Below the pieces are notes generated by a model that saw nothing but the letters and a program-made list of their open reading frames with translations, searched no databases and was not told the DNA's origin. The translations under genes and the position numbers were made by a program. This document shows, one piece after another, positions 32,598-40,722 of a stretch of 64,000 nt of DNA (position 1 is its first letter; the number at the start of each line of letters is the position of its first letter). The stretch lies in assembly GCA_947474595.1 (NCBI GenBank), contig CANJIV010000005.1, positions 1-64,000 of the forward strand, read 5' to 3'. The DNA is from Solirubrobacterales bacterium (GTDB lineage: Bacteria; Actinomycetota; Thermoleophilia; Solirubrobacterales; Solirubrobacteraceae).

Positions 32598-33161
32598 GTG
32601 TACGTAAATACTAACCAGCTAAAAAATGGCAACCACATCGAAGTCGACGGCACCGTCTATAAGGTCGTCGAGTTTCAGCACGTCAAGCCCGGCAAGGGTC
32701 CTGCCTTTGTGCGCACCAAGCTGCGACGCACCTCTGACGGCAACGTGATTGACAAAACCTTTCGCGCTGGCGAAAAGTTCCGCTCGGTGCGGACGCAGTC
32801 GCGCAAGATGCAGTTCCTATACGCAGACGGCACCGACGCCCACTTCATGGACACGGAGTCATTTGAACAGACAGCGATCCCAGAGGCCACTTTCGCTGAA
32901 GCGCTGAAGTGGACCAAGCCTAGTGATGAGGTCGACGTTCTCTACATAGACGACGCTCCGGCCGACATCCAACTTCCCAGCGCCGTGGACCTCAAGGTAA
33001 CCGAGACCGAACCCGGACTGCGCGGAGACACAGCCTCGGGCGGTGGCGAAAAGCCCGCAACGCTCGAGACCGGCGCGATTATCCGGGTTCCCTTGTTTGT
33101 CGACATCGGCCAGATGGTTCGTGTCGACACACGCACGGGCGAATACGTCAGTCGCGCGTAG
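32598..33161 (+). CDS. efp: Translation elongation factor P
   Basis: Relieves ribosome stalling at polyproline. 187 residues with three beta-barrel domains. The N-terminal domain has VDGTVYKVVEFQHVKPGKG, whose loop Lys is the residue modified in some bacteria; RTKLRR and FRAGEKF follow. GTG at 32598 is used because the family start aligns there (YVNTNQLKNG). A ~10-residue insertion between domains 2 and 3 (TASGGGEKPA) precedes GAIIRVPLFVDIGQMVRVDTRTGEYVSR. The proline-rich mltG and Thr-Thr-Pro-rich mctB in this same window are likely clients (inference). Confidence 0.93.
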   Translation: MYVNTNQLKNGNHIEVDGTVYKVVEFQHVKPGKGPAFVRTKLRRTSDGNVIDKTFRAGEKFRSVRTQSRKMQFLYADGTDAHFMDTESFEQTAIPEATFAEALKWTKPSDEVDVLYIDDAPADIQLPSAVDLKVTETEPGLRGDTASGGGEKPATLETGAIIRVPLFVDIGQMVRVDTRTGEYVSRA

Positions 33162-33178
33162 CTAGAGCGTCCGGCCGC

Positions 33179-34405
33179 TTAAGCACAACGGGCCAAGCGG
33201 GGTAGAAGGTCGCACCCCTCCAACGCCAAAGCGGTTGTGCGGAACGCAAAGAAAGCCGGCGTGTTATCGACGGCCCCGGAAGTTTTGAGCCAGCGCAAGC
33301 CTGCGTAGTCGAATGGATGATCGGTGCTGATGTACTCGGTCATCCAAGTCTCCCAATAGATTCGCTGTATCCCCAGTGCGTTGCGATTTGCCGCCAGTAG
33401 AGCAAGAGACTGCTTAATCCTGGCCACTTGGCCAGCGACTGTTGTCTCGAAGCCGAACTTAATTCCAATCGCATCCTTGGAGGCTGGCCACCCGAACTCG
33501 GTAACGATGATCGGCCGCTTAGAGTCACCGAAGGCTTTACTGACTGCGCGCACTCGCCTTGCGGTCTCAATCAGATTGGACGGCTCAAGCGTGTACGGAT
33601 GGATAGCTATGGCATCAAAGAGCCCCGCGCCGTTAGCACGGTAGATCTTTGCGAGCTCCTCCCATGACCGGTTAGAGAGTCCACAGAGAACAATCCGGGC
33701 CGACGGGTCGGCGCGTTTTATGACCGCCCGAGATTCGCGCAGCAGACGTACATAGCCAGGCGCAAATGGCTGGCTAGGCCACCATCCTTTTATGTGCGGC
33801 TCATTCCAGATCTGCCAGTCGCGGATCGGCAGCTTTCTAATTTTAGGGTGCTCTTGCCAGAGGGTTCCCTGTGGGCCATATCTGCCCACAAGGGCGCCCA
33901 TGAAAGCAGCGTAGTCCCGGGCGCTCGCCACAGAGTCGGGCGCCGCTCGCCCACTGCTCCAAGCCCAGAATGGCGTGCCGATGACAAACGGAAGCACGGT
34001 CAGTCCAGCAGCGCTAGCCGCCTTGATCTGGCGATCAGTGGCGCGGAAGTCAGTTGGTATTCCATTGACGAGCGTTAGACGACCGAGAAGCTCATTCGGT
34101 ATCTCGCCAGCCGTGCGATACGGCTGCATTGCAGCCCAGTTAAACGGCATTCGCAGAGATTCCACACCGCTGCGTCGCATGACCCCCAACTCGCGGCTGA
34201 GCGGGAATCCGGGTTCTAACAGCGGAGGACTTGTCGTGACTCCGATGAAACCGGCGGGGACCGGATTTGTAGCCGCGCGAGCCGGCTGCGGGCCAACCGT
34301 GGCAGCCACTCCACCAGCCAATACCGCAGCCGCGACGGCAAGGGTTGAGATCCGTCGGATCGCTCGAGAACGCGCAAACATGTCAGCGAGGCTAGCATCG
34401 GTCAT
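33179..34405 (-). CDS. Secreted GH-A clan glycoside hydrolase (GH39/GH5-like)
   Basis: Extracellular TIM-barrel glycosidase of about 408 residues. The signal region is basic then hydrophobic (RRISTLAVAAAVLAGG). The acid/base Glu sits in WQIWNEPHIKGWWPS and the nucleophile in PIIVTEFGWPAS, the two strand-4 and strand-7 motifs of clan GH-A. ESLRMPFNWAAMQP near the start of the barrel is also typical. Substrate unknown. Starts are possible at 34447 (GTG), 34405 (ATG) and 34381 (ATG); 34405 is a compromise. It sits on the opposite strand between efp and nusB, which are usually adjacent. Confidence 0.78.
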   Translation of the reverse strand: MTDASLADMFARSRAIRRISTLAVAAAVLAGGVAATVGPQPARAATNPVPAGFIGVTTSPPLLEPGFPLSRELGVMRRSGVESLRMPFNWAAMQPYRTAGEIPNELLGRLTLVNGIPTDFRATDRQIKAASAAGLTVLPFVIGTPFWAWSSGRAAPDSVASARDYAAFMGALVGRYGPQGTLWQEHPKIRKLPIRDWQIWNEPHIKGWWPSQPFAPGYVRLLRESRAVIKRADPSARIVLCGLSNRSWEELAKIYRANGAGLFDAIAIHPYTLEPSNLIETARRVRAVSKAFGDSKRPIIVTEFGWPASKDAIGIKFGFETTVAGQVARIKQSLALLAANRNALGIQRIYWETWMTEYISTDHPFDYAGLRWLKTSGAVDNTPAFFAFRTTALALEGCDLLPRLARCA

Positions 34406-34455
34406 ATGCCGCTCACGCCACACGACCTTCACGCTAGTAGCTCTCACACCACCTG

Positions 34456-34866
34456 ATGCGTCGAACTGACCAACGTCGAGCTGCAGTTTTCGCCCTCTAC
34501 CAACACGATCTGACCGGCCAACCGCTCGCCGAAATGCTCCCGCGTGACAGCTTGGCCTTCACGCGAGCGCTAGCTGAGGCCACGATCAAACACCAAGATG
34601 AGATTGACGAACTCATCAAACAACACTCCACTGGCTGGACTTTGGACCGTATCGCTCCTCTTGAGCGTTCGATTCTCAGGGTTGCCTTGCTGGAGATGCT
34701 CCACGGGGACGAGATCCCGGGCGAGACTCCGATTCCCGTAGAGGGAGCGATTGACGAGGCCGTTGAGACTGCTAAGAAGTTTTGCGGTAGCGATGCTCCA
34801 GGCTTCGTAAATGGCATTCTCGGCGCGGTTCTTGACAGTGTGCGCGACAATTCGATACCAACATGA
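34456..34866 (+). CDS. nusB: Transcription antitermination protein NusB
   Basis: A 136-residue all-helical RNA-binding protein, part of the rRNA antitermination complex with NusE. The N-terminal RRAAVFALYQHDLTG, the central LDRIAPLERSILRVALLEML and the C-terminal EGAIDEAVETAKKFCGSDAPG followed by FVNGILG are the family signatures. The start ATG lies 51 bases from the divergent glycosidase start, and the stop overlaps the next gene by ATGA. Confidence 0.94.
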   Translation: MRRTDQRRAAVFALYQHDLTGQPLAEMLPRDSLAFTRALAEATIKHQDEIDELIKQHSTGWTLDRIAPLERSILRVALLEMLHGDEIPGETPIPVEGAIDEAVETAKKFCGSDAPGFVNGILGAVLDSVRDNSIPT

Positions 34867-35087
34867 CCGATCTCAACACCCTCTCTGAAATGACCGAACG
34901 CCTAAGAGTGGCTGCCGGCGGACTGCGCGAGGCCGACATCACTGCCGAGCGTGCGGCTCAACTAGTTGATGAGTGCGCTCGCTTGGCCTTAGAAGCGGCC
35001 GCTGAACTAGAGCGCCAAGCCCGCGATGTTGGGGAGCAGCCAGCAGCGCAAGAGTCACTCCTGTCAGGCCAAGACCGACTGCTATAG
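34863..35087 (+). CDS. xseB: Exodeoxyribonuclease VII small subunit-like protein
   Basis: A 74-residue acidic helical protein beginning LNTLSEMTERLRVAAGGL. Position (between nusB and ispA) and size fit XseB, which pairs with XseA to degrade single-stranded DNA. The usual LEEALALYEEG segment is poorly kept (ITAERAAQLVDECARLA), and xseA is not in the window, so assignment rests mainly on context. A divergent helical-hairpin protein of other function is possible. It overlaps nusB by four bases. Confidence 0.55.
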   Translation: MTDLNTLSEMTERLRVAAGGLREADITAERAAQLVDECARLALEAAAELERQARDVGEQPAAQESLLSGQDRLL

Positions 35088-35110
35088 GCGACGTGAAGGC
35101 CTCGGGCTAG

Positions 35111-35998
35111 ATGCCCTACCCAGAAGTACTGCGCGATCAAGTCGATCGCTATCTCGCCGACATGCGATTCTCGAGCGAGCCGGCAACAGCCGGACTTGAA
35201 GAGGCGATGCGGTACTCACTGCTAGCTGGCGGTAAACGGATCCGACCCGTACTCGCGCTCGCGACTGCCTCGGCGATAGGGATCGACCCCGTTTCGGTAT
35301 TACCGCTAGCGGCCGCCCTGGAGTTGATCCACACCTACTCGCTCATCCATGACGACCTCCCAGCGATGGACGATGACGACTTGCGCCGAGGACGACCCAC
35401 CTGCCACAAGGCCTATGGAGAAGACGTAGCCATTTTGGCTGGAGATGGACTCTACGCAGAAGCCTTTCACCATCTACTTAAAAGCCAAGCCGGCGACCCA
35501 GCGCTGATCCTCGCCTGCGCGGCCCAGCTCGCAAGCGCCACTGGCGTCTCAGGCATGGTCGGTGGTCAATATCTTGACGTCGGCGACAGGGGAGACGCCG
35601 GGGACGCTGGGATTAGGAGAATCCACGAACTTAAGACCGGCCGTCTGATCGGAGCTTCGGTCGGTTGCGTACTAATACTGGCCGGAAGTCCGCAACCTGC
35701 CACACTCGCCTTTCACGAATTCGCAGCAGAACTTGGCGTGCTCTTCCAAATTGTTGATGACATCCTCGATGTAACCGGGTCCGAAACCGACCTAGGGAAG
35801 CCCCATGGCAGTGACGAACGCCAAGGTACGCGGACATACGTAAGTGAGTTTGGACTCGATGGCGCGCGCGACCTCGCGACCAGATCCCACGCTGCAGCAA
35901 TCGCTGCGCTTGAGAGCATCGAGGCCCCCAGTGTCGAAGTAGATCGTGCCAAAGGGCTGCGAGACATCGCCGACTTCGTCTGGACTAGGACCTCATGA
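35111..35998 (+). CDS. ispA: Short-chain polyprenyl diphosphate synthase (FPP/GGPP type)
   Basis: Joins isopentenyl units to allylic diphosphates. 295 residues, all-helical. The first Asp-rich motif is LIHDDLPAMDDDDLRRGRPT (DDxxxxD, the bacterial insertion type), the second FQIVDDILD, and basic GGKRIRP lies near residue 38. The bacterial IspA insertion in the first motif suggests farnesyl or geranylgeranyl product, not long chain. The gap of 23 bases after the XseB-like gene and the ATGA overlap with dxs place it in an isoprenoid pair. Confidence 0.92.
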   Translation: MPYPEVLRDQVDRYLADMRFSSEPATAGLEEAMRYSLLAGGKRIRPVLALATASAIGIDPVSVLPLAAALELIHTYSLIHDDLPAMDDDDLRRGRPTCHKAYGEDVAILAGDGLYAEAFHHLLKSQAGDPALILACAAQLASATGVSGMVGGQYLDVGDRGDAGDAGIRRIHELKTGRLIGASVGCVLILAGSPQPATLAFHEFAAELGVLFQIVDDILDVTGSETDLGKPHGSDERQGTRTYVSEFGLDGARDLATRSHAAAIAALESIEAPSVEVDRAKGLRDIADFVWTRTS

Positions 35999-37941
35999 CC
36001 CAATCGCGACTGCTAGATCAGATAGACCGACCCCAAGACCTACACGGGCTCACCGAAGACCAACTCACGCAGGTAGCCCAAGAGGTCCGCGAGATGATCA
36101 TCGACACGATCGGAGAGATCGGCGGCCACTTTGGTGCCAACCTCGGTACCTGTGAGATTGCCGTAGCTCTTCACTCGCTGCTGGACTCACCGCGCGACAA
36201 GATTCTCTGGGACGTCGGCCATCAGGCCTATCCACACAAGATTCTTACCGGGCGCCGTGATCGGCTCCAGACAATCCGCACCTACGGCGGCCTCGCGCCA
36301 TTCTGTGCTCGCGAGGAGTCTGAGCACGACATCATGGGAGCCGGCCACGCATCGACTTCAATCGGTTACGGGGTTGGCATCAAGGAGGCAATGCGTCACG
36401 GTCACGGCGCCGACGGCAAGGTCGTCGCAGTAATCGGCGACGGAGCGATGACCGGCGGGGTGGCTTTCGAAGCGATCCATCTAGCCGGAGGGCTCGGGAC
36501 CCCGATGGTCGTGGTCCTAAACGACAACGGGATGTCAATCTCACCCAACGTTGGAGCGCTTTCGCGCTACTTCAACCGCATCCGCATGAACCCACGGCTC
36601 TACCGAGCGCGCGAGGGAGTAGAGGGAGGCTTGACGAAGCTCCCGGCAGGCCTAGGGGCGGCCTTTGAACGGTTAGGCCCACAGCTGAAGGAGTCGATTA
36701 AGGCATTCACAAATCCCGGCCTTTGGTGGGAGGAGCTTGACTGGGCCTACATGGGCGTCGTGGACGGCCATAGTGTCCACGCTCTGCGTGAGGCCCTAAG
36801 TGAGGCCCTTGCAGCCAACCGTCCGGTCGTCGTACACGTCGCAACCGTGAAGGGGAAGGGGTTTGCCCCAGCCGAATACGGCGATCTTGAGGGCATGGAG
36901 ACATGGCACGCAGCAAAGCCAAACTCAATCGCCAACGGTAGCGCCGTCCTCCCAGGGGAGACAAAGATCCCCGCAGTCAAGCCGCCTCCGCAGTACACAA
37001 CCGTCTTTGGCAACGCCCTAGTCGCTGAGTGCAAGCGCGATTCGCGGATCGTCGGGATCACGGCTGCGATGAACTCCGGCACGGGGCTAAACCTGCTCCA
37101 GCGAGCGATGCCTGAGCGCTACTTTGACGTTGGTATCGCTGAGCAGGAAGCGATCCTCTTCGCCGCCGGCCTTGCACTGGAAGGCGCCAAGCCCGTCGCC
37201 GCTATCTACTCGACCTTTCTCCAGCGCGCCTATGACCAGATCGTTCACGACATCGCGCTACAGAGCCTCAACGTTGTCTTCGCTATGGACCGAGCAGGCT
37301 TAGTCGGAGATGACGGGCCAACCCACCACGGCATCTTTGACATCGCTTATTTACGGCCCTTGCCGAATATGGTTCTGATGGCACCCCGCGACGAGGCGAT
37401 GCTCGTAAATATGTTGCGCACGGCCGTTCTCTATGACGCCGGTCCGATCGCCTTGCGCTATCCGCGCGGGGAAGGCGAGGGAGTACCCCTCCCAGAGACG
37501 CCTACAGCGATCGAGATTGGAACAGGAGAGATCCTGCGCGAAGGAGAACGCGTGGCAATCATCGCCTACGGTACCGGCGTGGCCAAAGCCCTCGCAGCGG
37601 CCGACCTACTCGCCCAGAGCGGCGTCTTAGTCACAGTCGCCGACGCTCGCTTCGCCAAGCCGATAGACGCTGCCTTGATGGCAAGGCTTGCCACCGACCA
37701 CGACCTCCTAGTGACCGTCGAGGAAGGCGTTTTACAAGGAGGCTTTGGCTCGGCTGTCTGGGAGACGCTCAACGATGGAGGGATCGTAGGGCCGATTCTG
37801 CGGATCGGACTGCCTGACCGCTACGTCACGCACGGCAAGCCCGCACTGCTCCACGAGGAGACTGGCTTTACGGCCCAGAGAATCGCCGAGCGCATTCGAG
37901 CAGCTATCAGTGACCCTCGTTCGGCGCTTACAGGCGCCTGA
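35995..37941 (+). CDS. dxs: 1-deoxy-D-xylulose-5-phosphate synthase
   Basis: First enzyme of the MEP isoprenoid route, condensing pyruvate and glyceraldehyde-3-phosphate using thiamine diphosphate. 648 residues with the three transketolase domains. GHQAYPHKILTGR carries the early His. The ThDP motif runs from GDGAMTGGVAFEA to LNDNGMSISPNVGA. FDVGIAEQEAILFAAGLA holds the catalytic Glu, and DRAGLVGDDGPTHHGIFD the domain-2 region. Complete and coupled to ispA by ATGA. Confidence 0.95.
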   Translation: MTQSRLLDQIDRPQDLHGLTEDQLTQVAQEVREMIIDTIGEIGGHFGANLGTCEIAVALHSLLDSPRDKILWDVGHQAYPHKILTGRRDRLQTIRTYGGLAPFCAREESEHDIMGAGHASTSIGYGVGIKEAMRHGHGADGKVVAVIGDGAMTGGVAFEAIHLAGGLGTPMVVVLNDNGMSISPNVGALSRYFNRIRMNPRLYRAREGVEGGLTKLPAGLGAAFERLGPQLKESIKAFTNPGLWWEELDWAYMGVVDGHSVHALREALSEALAANRPVVVHVATVKGKGFAPAEYGDLEGMETWHAAKPNSIANGSAVLPGETKIPAVKPPPQYTTVFGNALVAECKRDSRIVGITAAMNSGTGLNLLQRAMPERYFDVGIAEQEAILFAAGLALEGAKPVAAIYSTFLQRAYDQIVHDIALQSLNVVFAMDRAGLVGDDGPTHHGIFDIAYLRPLPNMVLMAPRDEAMLVNMLRTAVLYDAGPIALRYPRGEGEGVPLPETPTAIEIGTGEILREGERVAIIAYGTGVAKALAAADLLAQSGVLVTVADARFAKPIDAALMARLATDHDLLVTVEEGVLQGGFGSAVWETLNDGGIVGPILRIGLPDRYVTHGKPALLHEETGFTAQRIAERIRAAISDPRSALTGA

Positions 37942-37963
37942 TTAAAGCCTAGGCGCGGTCCAC

Positions 37964-38209
37964 CTAGCGGCGGTTTGGGCCCAGCGCCTTCACCACAATG
38001 GCGCGCAGCGTACGCCTCTCGCTATCGCTGAGGTTCGACCAACGAGCCTTCGAGTTCTTGAGGATCGCCACGACCTCCTGACGCTCGTCTTCAGAGAGCC
38101 GACTCCAACGCTTTGTGCCCTCGCGACCGACTTGAACCGAGATCGCAATGACCATCTGCCACGGTAGATCTCGGGCGCTCTTGAGCTCTTTTGTGGTTGG
38201 GATACGCAC
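37964..38209 (-). CDS. Small protein with an internal helical repeat
   Basis: An 81-residue charged protein. Two similar 19-residue segments are visible: KRWSRLSEDERQEVVAILK near residues 33-51 and ARWSNLSDSERRTLRAIVVK near 55-74, both of pattern RWSxLSxxERxxxxxIxxK, likely two amphipathic helices from an internal duplication. I know no function. It lies on the minus strand, tail-to-tail with dxs (22 bases) and divergent from tlyA. The repeat and the good fit between neighbours argue that it is a real gene. Confidence 0.6.
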   Translation of the reverse strand: MRIPTTKELKSARDLPWQMVIAISVQVGREGTKRWSRLSEDERQEVVAILKNSKARWSNLSDSERRTLRAIVVKALGPNRR

Positions 38210-38242
38210 GGTTACTAGCGATGGTAGCTACCGTTCACGGTG

Positions 38243-39031
38243 ATGACGAAGGTACGGATCGATACTTTGCTGACCCAACGCGGCGTTTACTCGTCGCGAA
38301 GTCGTGCTGCGGCATCAGTAATTGCGGGCGAAGTTATGGTCGGGCGCGACCGTCGTCGCATCGATAAACCGGGGCAAATGGTCTCTGACAGCATTGAGAT
38401 CGCAGTCGCAGATGTACCGGCGTTCGTCTCTCGGGGTGGAATCAAGCTCACTAATGCCCTACGACAGACCGGCCTTCCAGTTACCGGACGTAACGCCCTT
38501 GATGTCGGCGCCTCCACGGGCGGCTTCACTGACTGCCTGCTACAACAAGGCGCCGCTCATGTTGTGGCCGTGGACGTCGCCTACGGCGAACTTGATTGGG
38601 GGCTCAGAAACGACCCGCGCGTAACTGTGCTCGAACGTACCAATGCCCGCGAGCTCAAGGCCGAGCAACTTCCCTATAAGCCTGACCTGATCGTCGGCGA
38701 TGTCTCGTTTATTTCGATGTCGAAGATTCTGCCGGCCCTATTAGGCTGCGCCGCTGCGCGGTTTGATGCTCTCGTCCTCTGCAAGCCACAGTTCGAAGTC
38801 GGTCGCGAGCGCGTGGGGAAGGGGGGAGTCGTGCGCGACGCCGAGACCCGTCGTGATGCCCTGCGCACAGTTGCCGCAGTAGCGATCGGTCTAGGAGCAA
38901 GCGTCGCGGGCTTTGCCTCCTCACAGCTCCCGGGACCCAAAGGCAACCTTGAGACCTTCGTCTGGTTGGCCGAACGCGGGCGAGCGGGCCTGGGCGATAT
39001 CGAATCAGCGCTAAGAGAGGTTGAGCCATGA
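38243..39031 (+). CDS. tlyA: TlyA family rRNA (cytidine-2'-O)-methyltransferase
   Basis: 262 residues. The N-terminal S4 RNA-binding domain (RIDTLLTQRGVYSSRSRA to VSRGGIKL) is followed by an FtsJ-type methyltransferase. The SAM-binding motif is ALDVGASTGGFTDCLLQQG and an acidic AVDVAYGELDW follows. Later motifs are LIVGDVSFISM and LCKPQFEVGRE. In Mycobacterium TlyA methylates 16S and 23S rRNA and gives capreomycin sensitivity. A GTG lies directly before the ATG used. Neighbours nadK and recN follow as in Mycobacterium. Confidence 0.9.
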   Translation: MTKVRIDTLLTQRGVYSSRSRAAASVIAGEVMVGRDRRRIDKPGQMVSDSIEIAVADVPAFVSRGGIKLTNALRQTGLPVTGRNALDVGASTGGFTDCLLQQGAAHVVAVDVAYGELDWGLRNDPRVTVLERTNARELKAEQLPYKPDLIVGDVSFISMSKILPALLGCAAARFDALVLCKPQFEVGRERVGKGGVVRDAETRRDALRTVAAVAIGLGASVAGFASSQLPGPKGNLETFVWLAERGRAGLGDIESALREVEP

Positions 39032-39882
39032 GCACGCGTAGCGCAACGGTTTTCACGCATCGGCGGGCTCGTGAAGCTCAGGCCGGATTGGCTCAGCTTC
39101 GTAAAGCTGCCGCAGCAGCTGGCGTGTCGCTGCGCTTTGACGAAGAGGAGACCAAGCGCCATGGGCTGACTTCTGAGCCAGGTGTTGTGATCAACGCACC
39201 AGTTATTGCCGACGTTGATCTCTGCATAGTGATGGGCGGAGATGGCACGATTCTTCACGCACTGCGCAGCTATGCAGCAACTGGTGTGCCTGTCTTCGCG
39301 ATTAACTACGGCGACGTCGGCTTCCTGGCAACCGAAGACGCTGAGAACTTGGATTCGGCACTGACGAGGGCCTTTAACGGTGAATTCGAAGTGCTATCTC
39401 TGCCTGGGATCGAGATCCAGGGCCAAGGCAAGACGTTGGTCGCGATCAACGACATCTCACTCCACCGTCAGCAGGGGCTGCGAGTCGCGCACCTCTCATA
39501 CGCGGTGAGTGACGACGAAGTAGGCAGCGTCCGCTGTGATGGCCTAGTTATTGCGACTCCGGCTGGCTCGACTGGGTACAACCTAGCCAACGGAGGGCCA
39601 GTTATGGCATGGGGTGTAGGCGGCTTTGTGGTCTCATTTATTGCCCCTCACTCGCTAACGGCGCGACCGCTCGTAGTAGCTCCGCGTGACGTACTGACTG
39701 TCGCTAACCGCTCAATTGATGAGCCGATTGACGTAGCGATCGATGGCCGTCCGGTTTGGGAACTTGAGCCAGGCCAGTCAATCCAAGCACGGTTTATTCC
39801 CAAGCAGGGCACCCTTGCCCGAATTGCGGGAACGAGTTTCTACCATCGACTTCACGAGCGCTTTGGGCGGATGTCTCAGTAG
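39028..39882 (+). CDS. nadK: NAD kinase
   Basis: Phosphorylates NAD to NADP; 284 residues. The GGDGT motif is at residues 70-74. The second signature, CDGLVIATPAGSTGYNLANG, contains the ATP/NAD-binding Asp and the Ser-Thr pair, and a C-terminal beta-sandwich ends with the DVAIDGRP segment. Start ATG overlaps the tlyA stop (ATGA). No membrane or extra domains. Confidence 0.95.
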   Translation: MSTRSATVFTHRRAREAQAGLAQLRKAAAAAGVSLRFDEEETKRHGLTSEPGVVINAPVIADVDLCIVMGGDGTILHALRSYAATGVPVFAINYGDVGFLATEDAENLDSALTRAFNGEFEVLSLPGIEIQGQGKTLVAINDISLHRQQGLRVAHLSYAVSDDEVGSVRCDGLVIATPAGSTGYNLANGGPVMAWGVGGFVVSFIAPHSLTARPLVVAPRDVLTVANRSIDEPIDVAIDGRPVWELEPGQSIQARFIPKQGTLARIAGTSFYHRLHERFGRMSQ

Positions 39883-39902
39883 GCAAGAGGTGGCTTTCGC
39901 GC

Positions 39903-40538
39903 CTACCGCTTGAGCAGGCCAAATCTGAAGACGAGCTTGTCGGCGTTGGGCAAGATAATCCACGTGAGGTAGCCGGCCCAGTTGCCGACAACCACAGCAA
40001 TCGGAATTGAGATCAGAAAGGCTGAGATCGCCATCATCGTCCCTAGTCGCCTAGCCAGCCGATCTTGAGGGTCCTCTGGTTGGCGCAGTAGCCCCGCCCG
40101 CCCAGCGTGCTCGTTGAGCACCGCGAAGGCCAAGACCAGAAGCGCCAGAGTGCCTGCGTAAAAGGCAAAACCAGTGAGGCCACCATAAAGGCCGAGAATC
40201 TCTGTCGGATAGGGCAGAAATGCCACCGTCGCCAAGAAGCAAAGATTCATCACTAAAAAACGTGCATCTACGCGCCCTAGCCCGCCGCAGAATCGATGGT
40301 GGCGTATCCACGCCGCCCCGATTACAGCGAAACTGATCAGGTAGGAGGTTAGCTCTGATCTACGGTCAAGTAGATGGTTCCAAAGGTCAGCGTTTGACGG
40401 GTGAGTCAGCTCGGGGACGCTGATGCTCAGGACTAGGAGCGTGAGCGCGAAGGCAAATATCCCGTCGCTAAGTGAGATCGTGCGGTCGAGGTCGAACTCC
40501 TGATCGCGCTGGATCTCGTGTTCGGTTTCAACCTCCAC
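39903..40538 (-). CDS. TMEM175/DUF1211 family membrane protein
   Basis: A 211-residue protein with about six helices. The first helix contains the family signature ISLSDGIFAFALTLLVLSI. A later WIRHHRF followed by an Asp and FLVMNLCFL and FLPYPTE are also typical. Prokaryotic TMEM175 proteins form tetrameric potassium channels; channel activity here is by family only. Minus strand, in the midst of the nadK-recN pair, 20 bases from the nadK stop. Confidence 0.8.
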   Translation of the reverse strand: MEVETEHEIQRDQEFDLDRTISLSDGIFAFALTLLVLSISVPELTHPSNADLWNHLLDRRSELTSYLISFAVIGAAWIRHHRFCGGLGRVDARFLVMNLCFLATVAFLPYPTEILGLYGGLTGFAFYAGTLALLVLAFAVLNEHAGRAGLLRQPEDPQDRLARRLGTMMAISAFLISIPIAVVVGNWAGYLTWIILPNADKLVFRFGLLKR

Positions 40539-40722
40539 GTGCGGTGATTATTCTCGAGCCTTCGGACGCCCAAGCCGCGGGGAGGGGTCGATTGCGAGGG
40601 CCGCGGGCTACCTCTAACTAATTTCGGCGGTGGGCCTGTTCGCACAAGACAAGGCGCTATTTCCAACCCATCTCTGACACAAAGCCCTCCATCTGTCGGG
40701 TGGCGCTGGTAAACCGTGGTAC

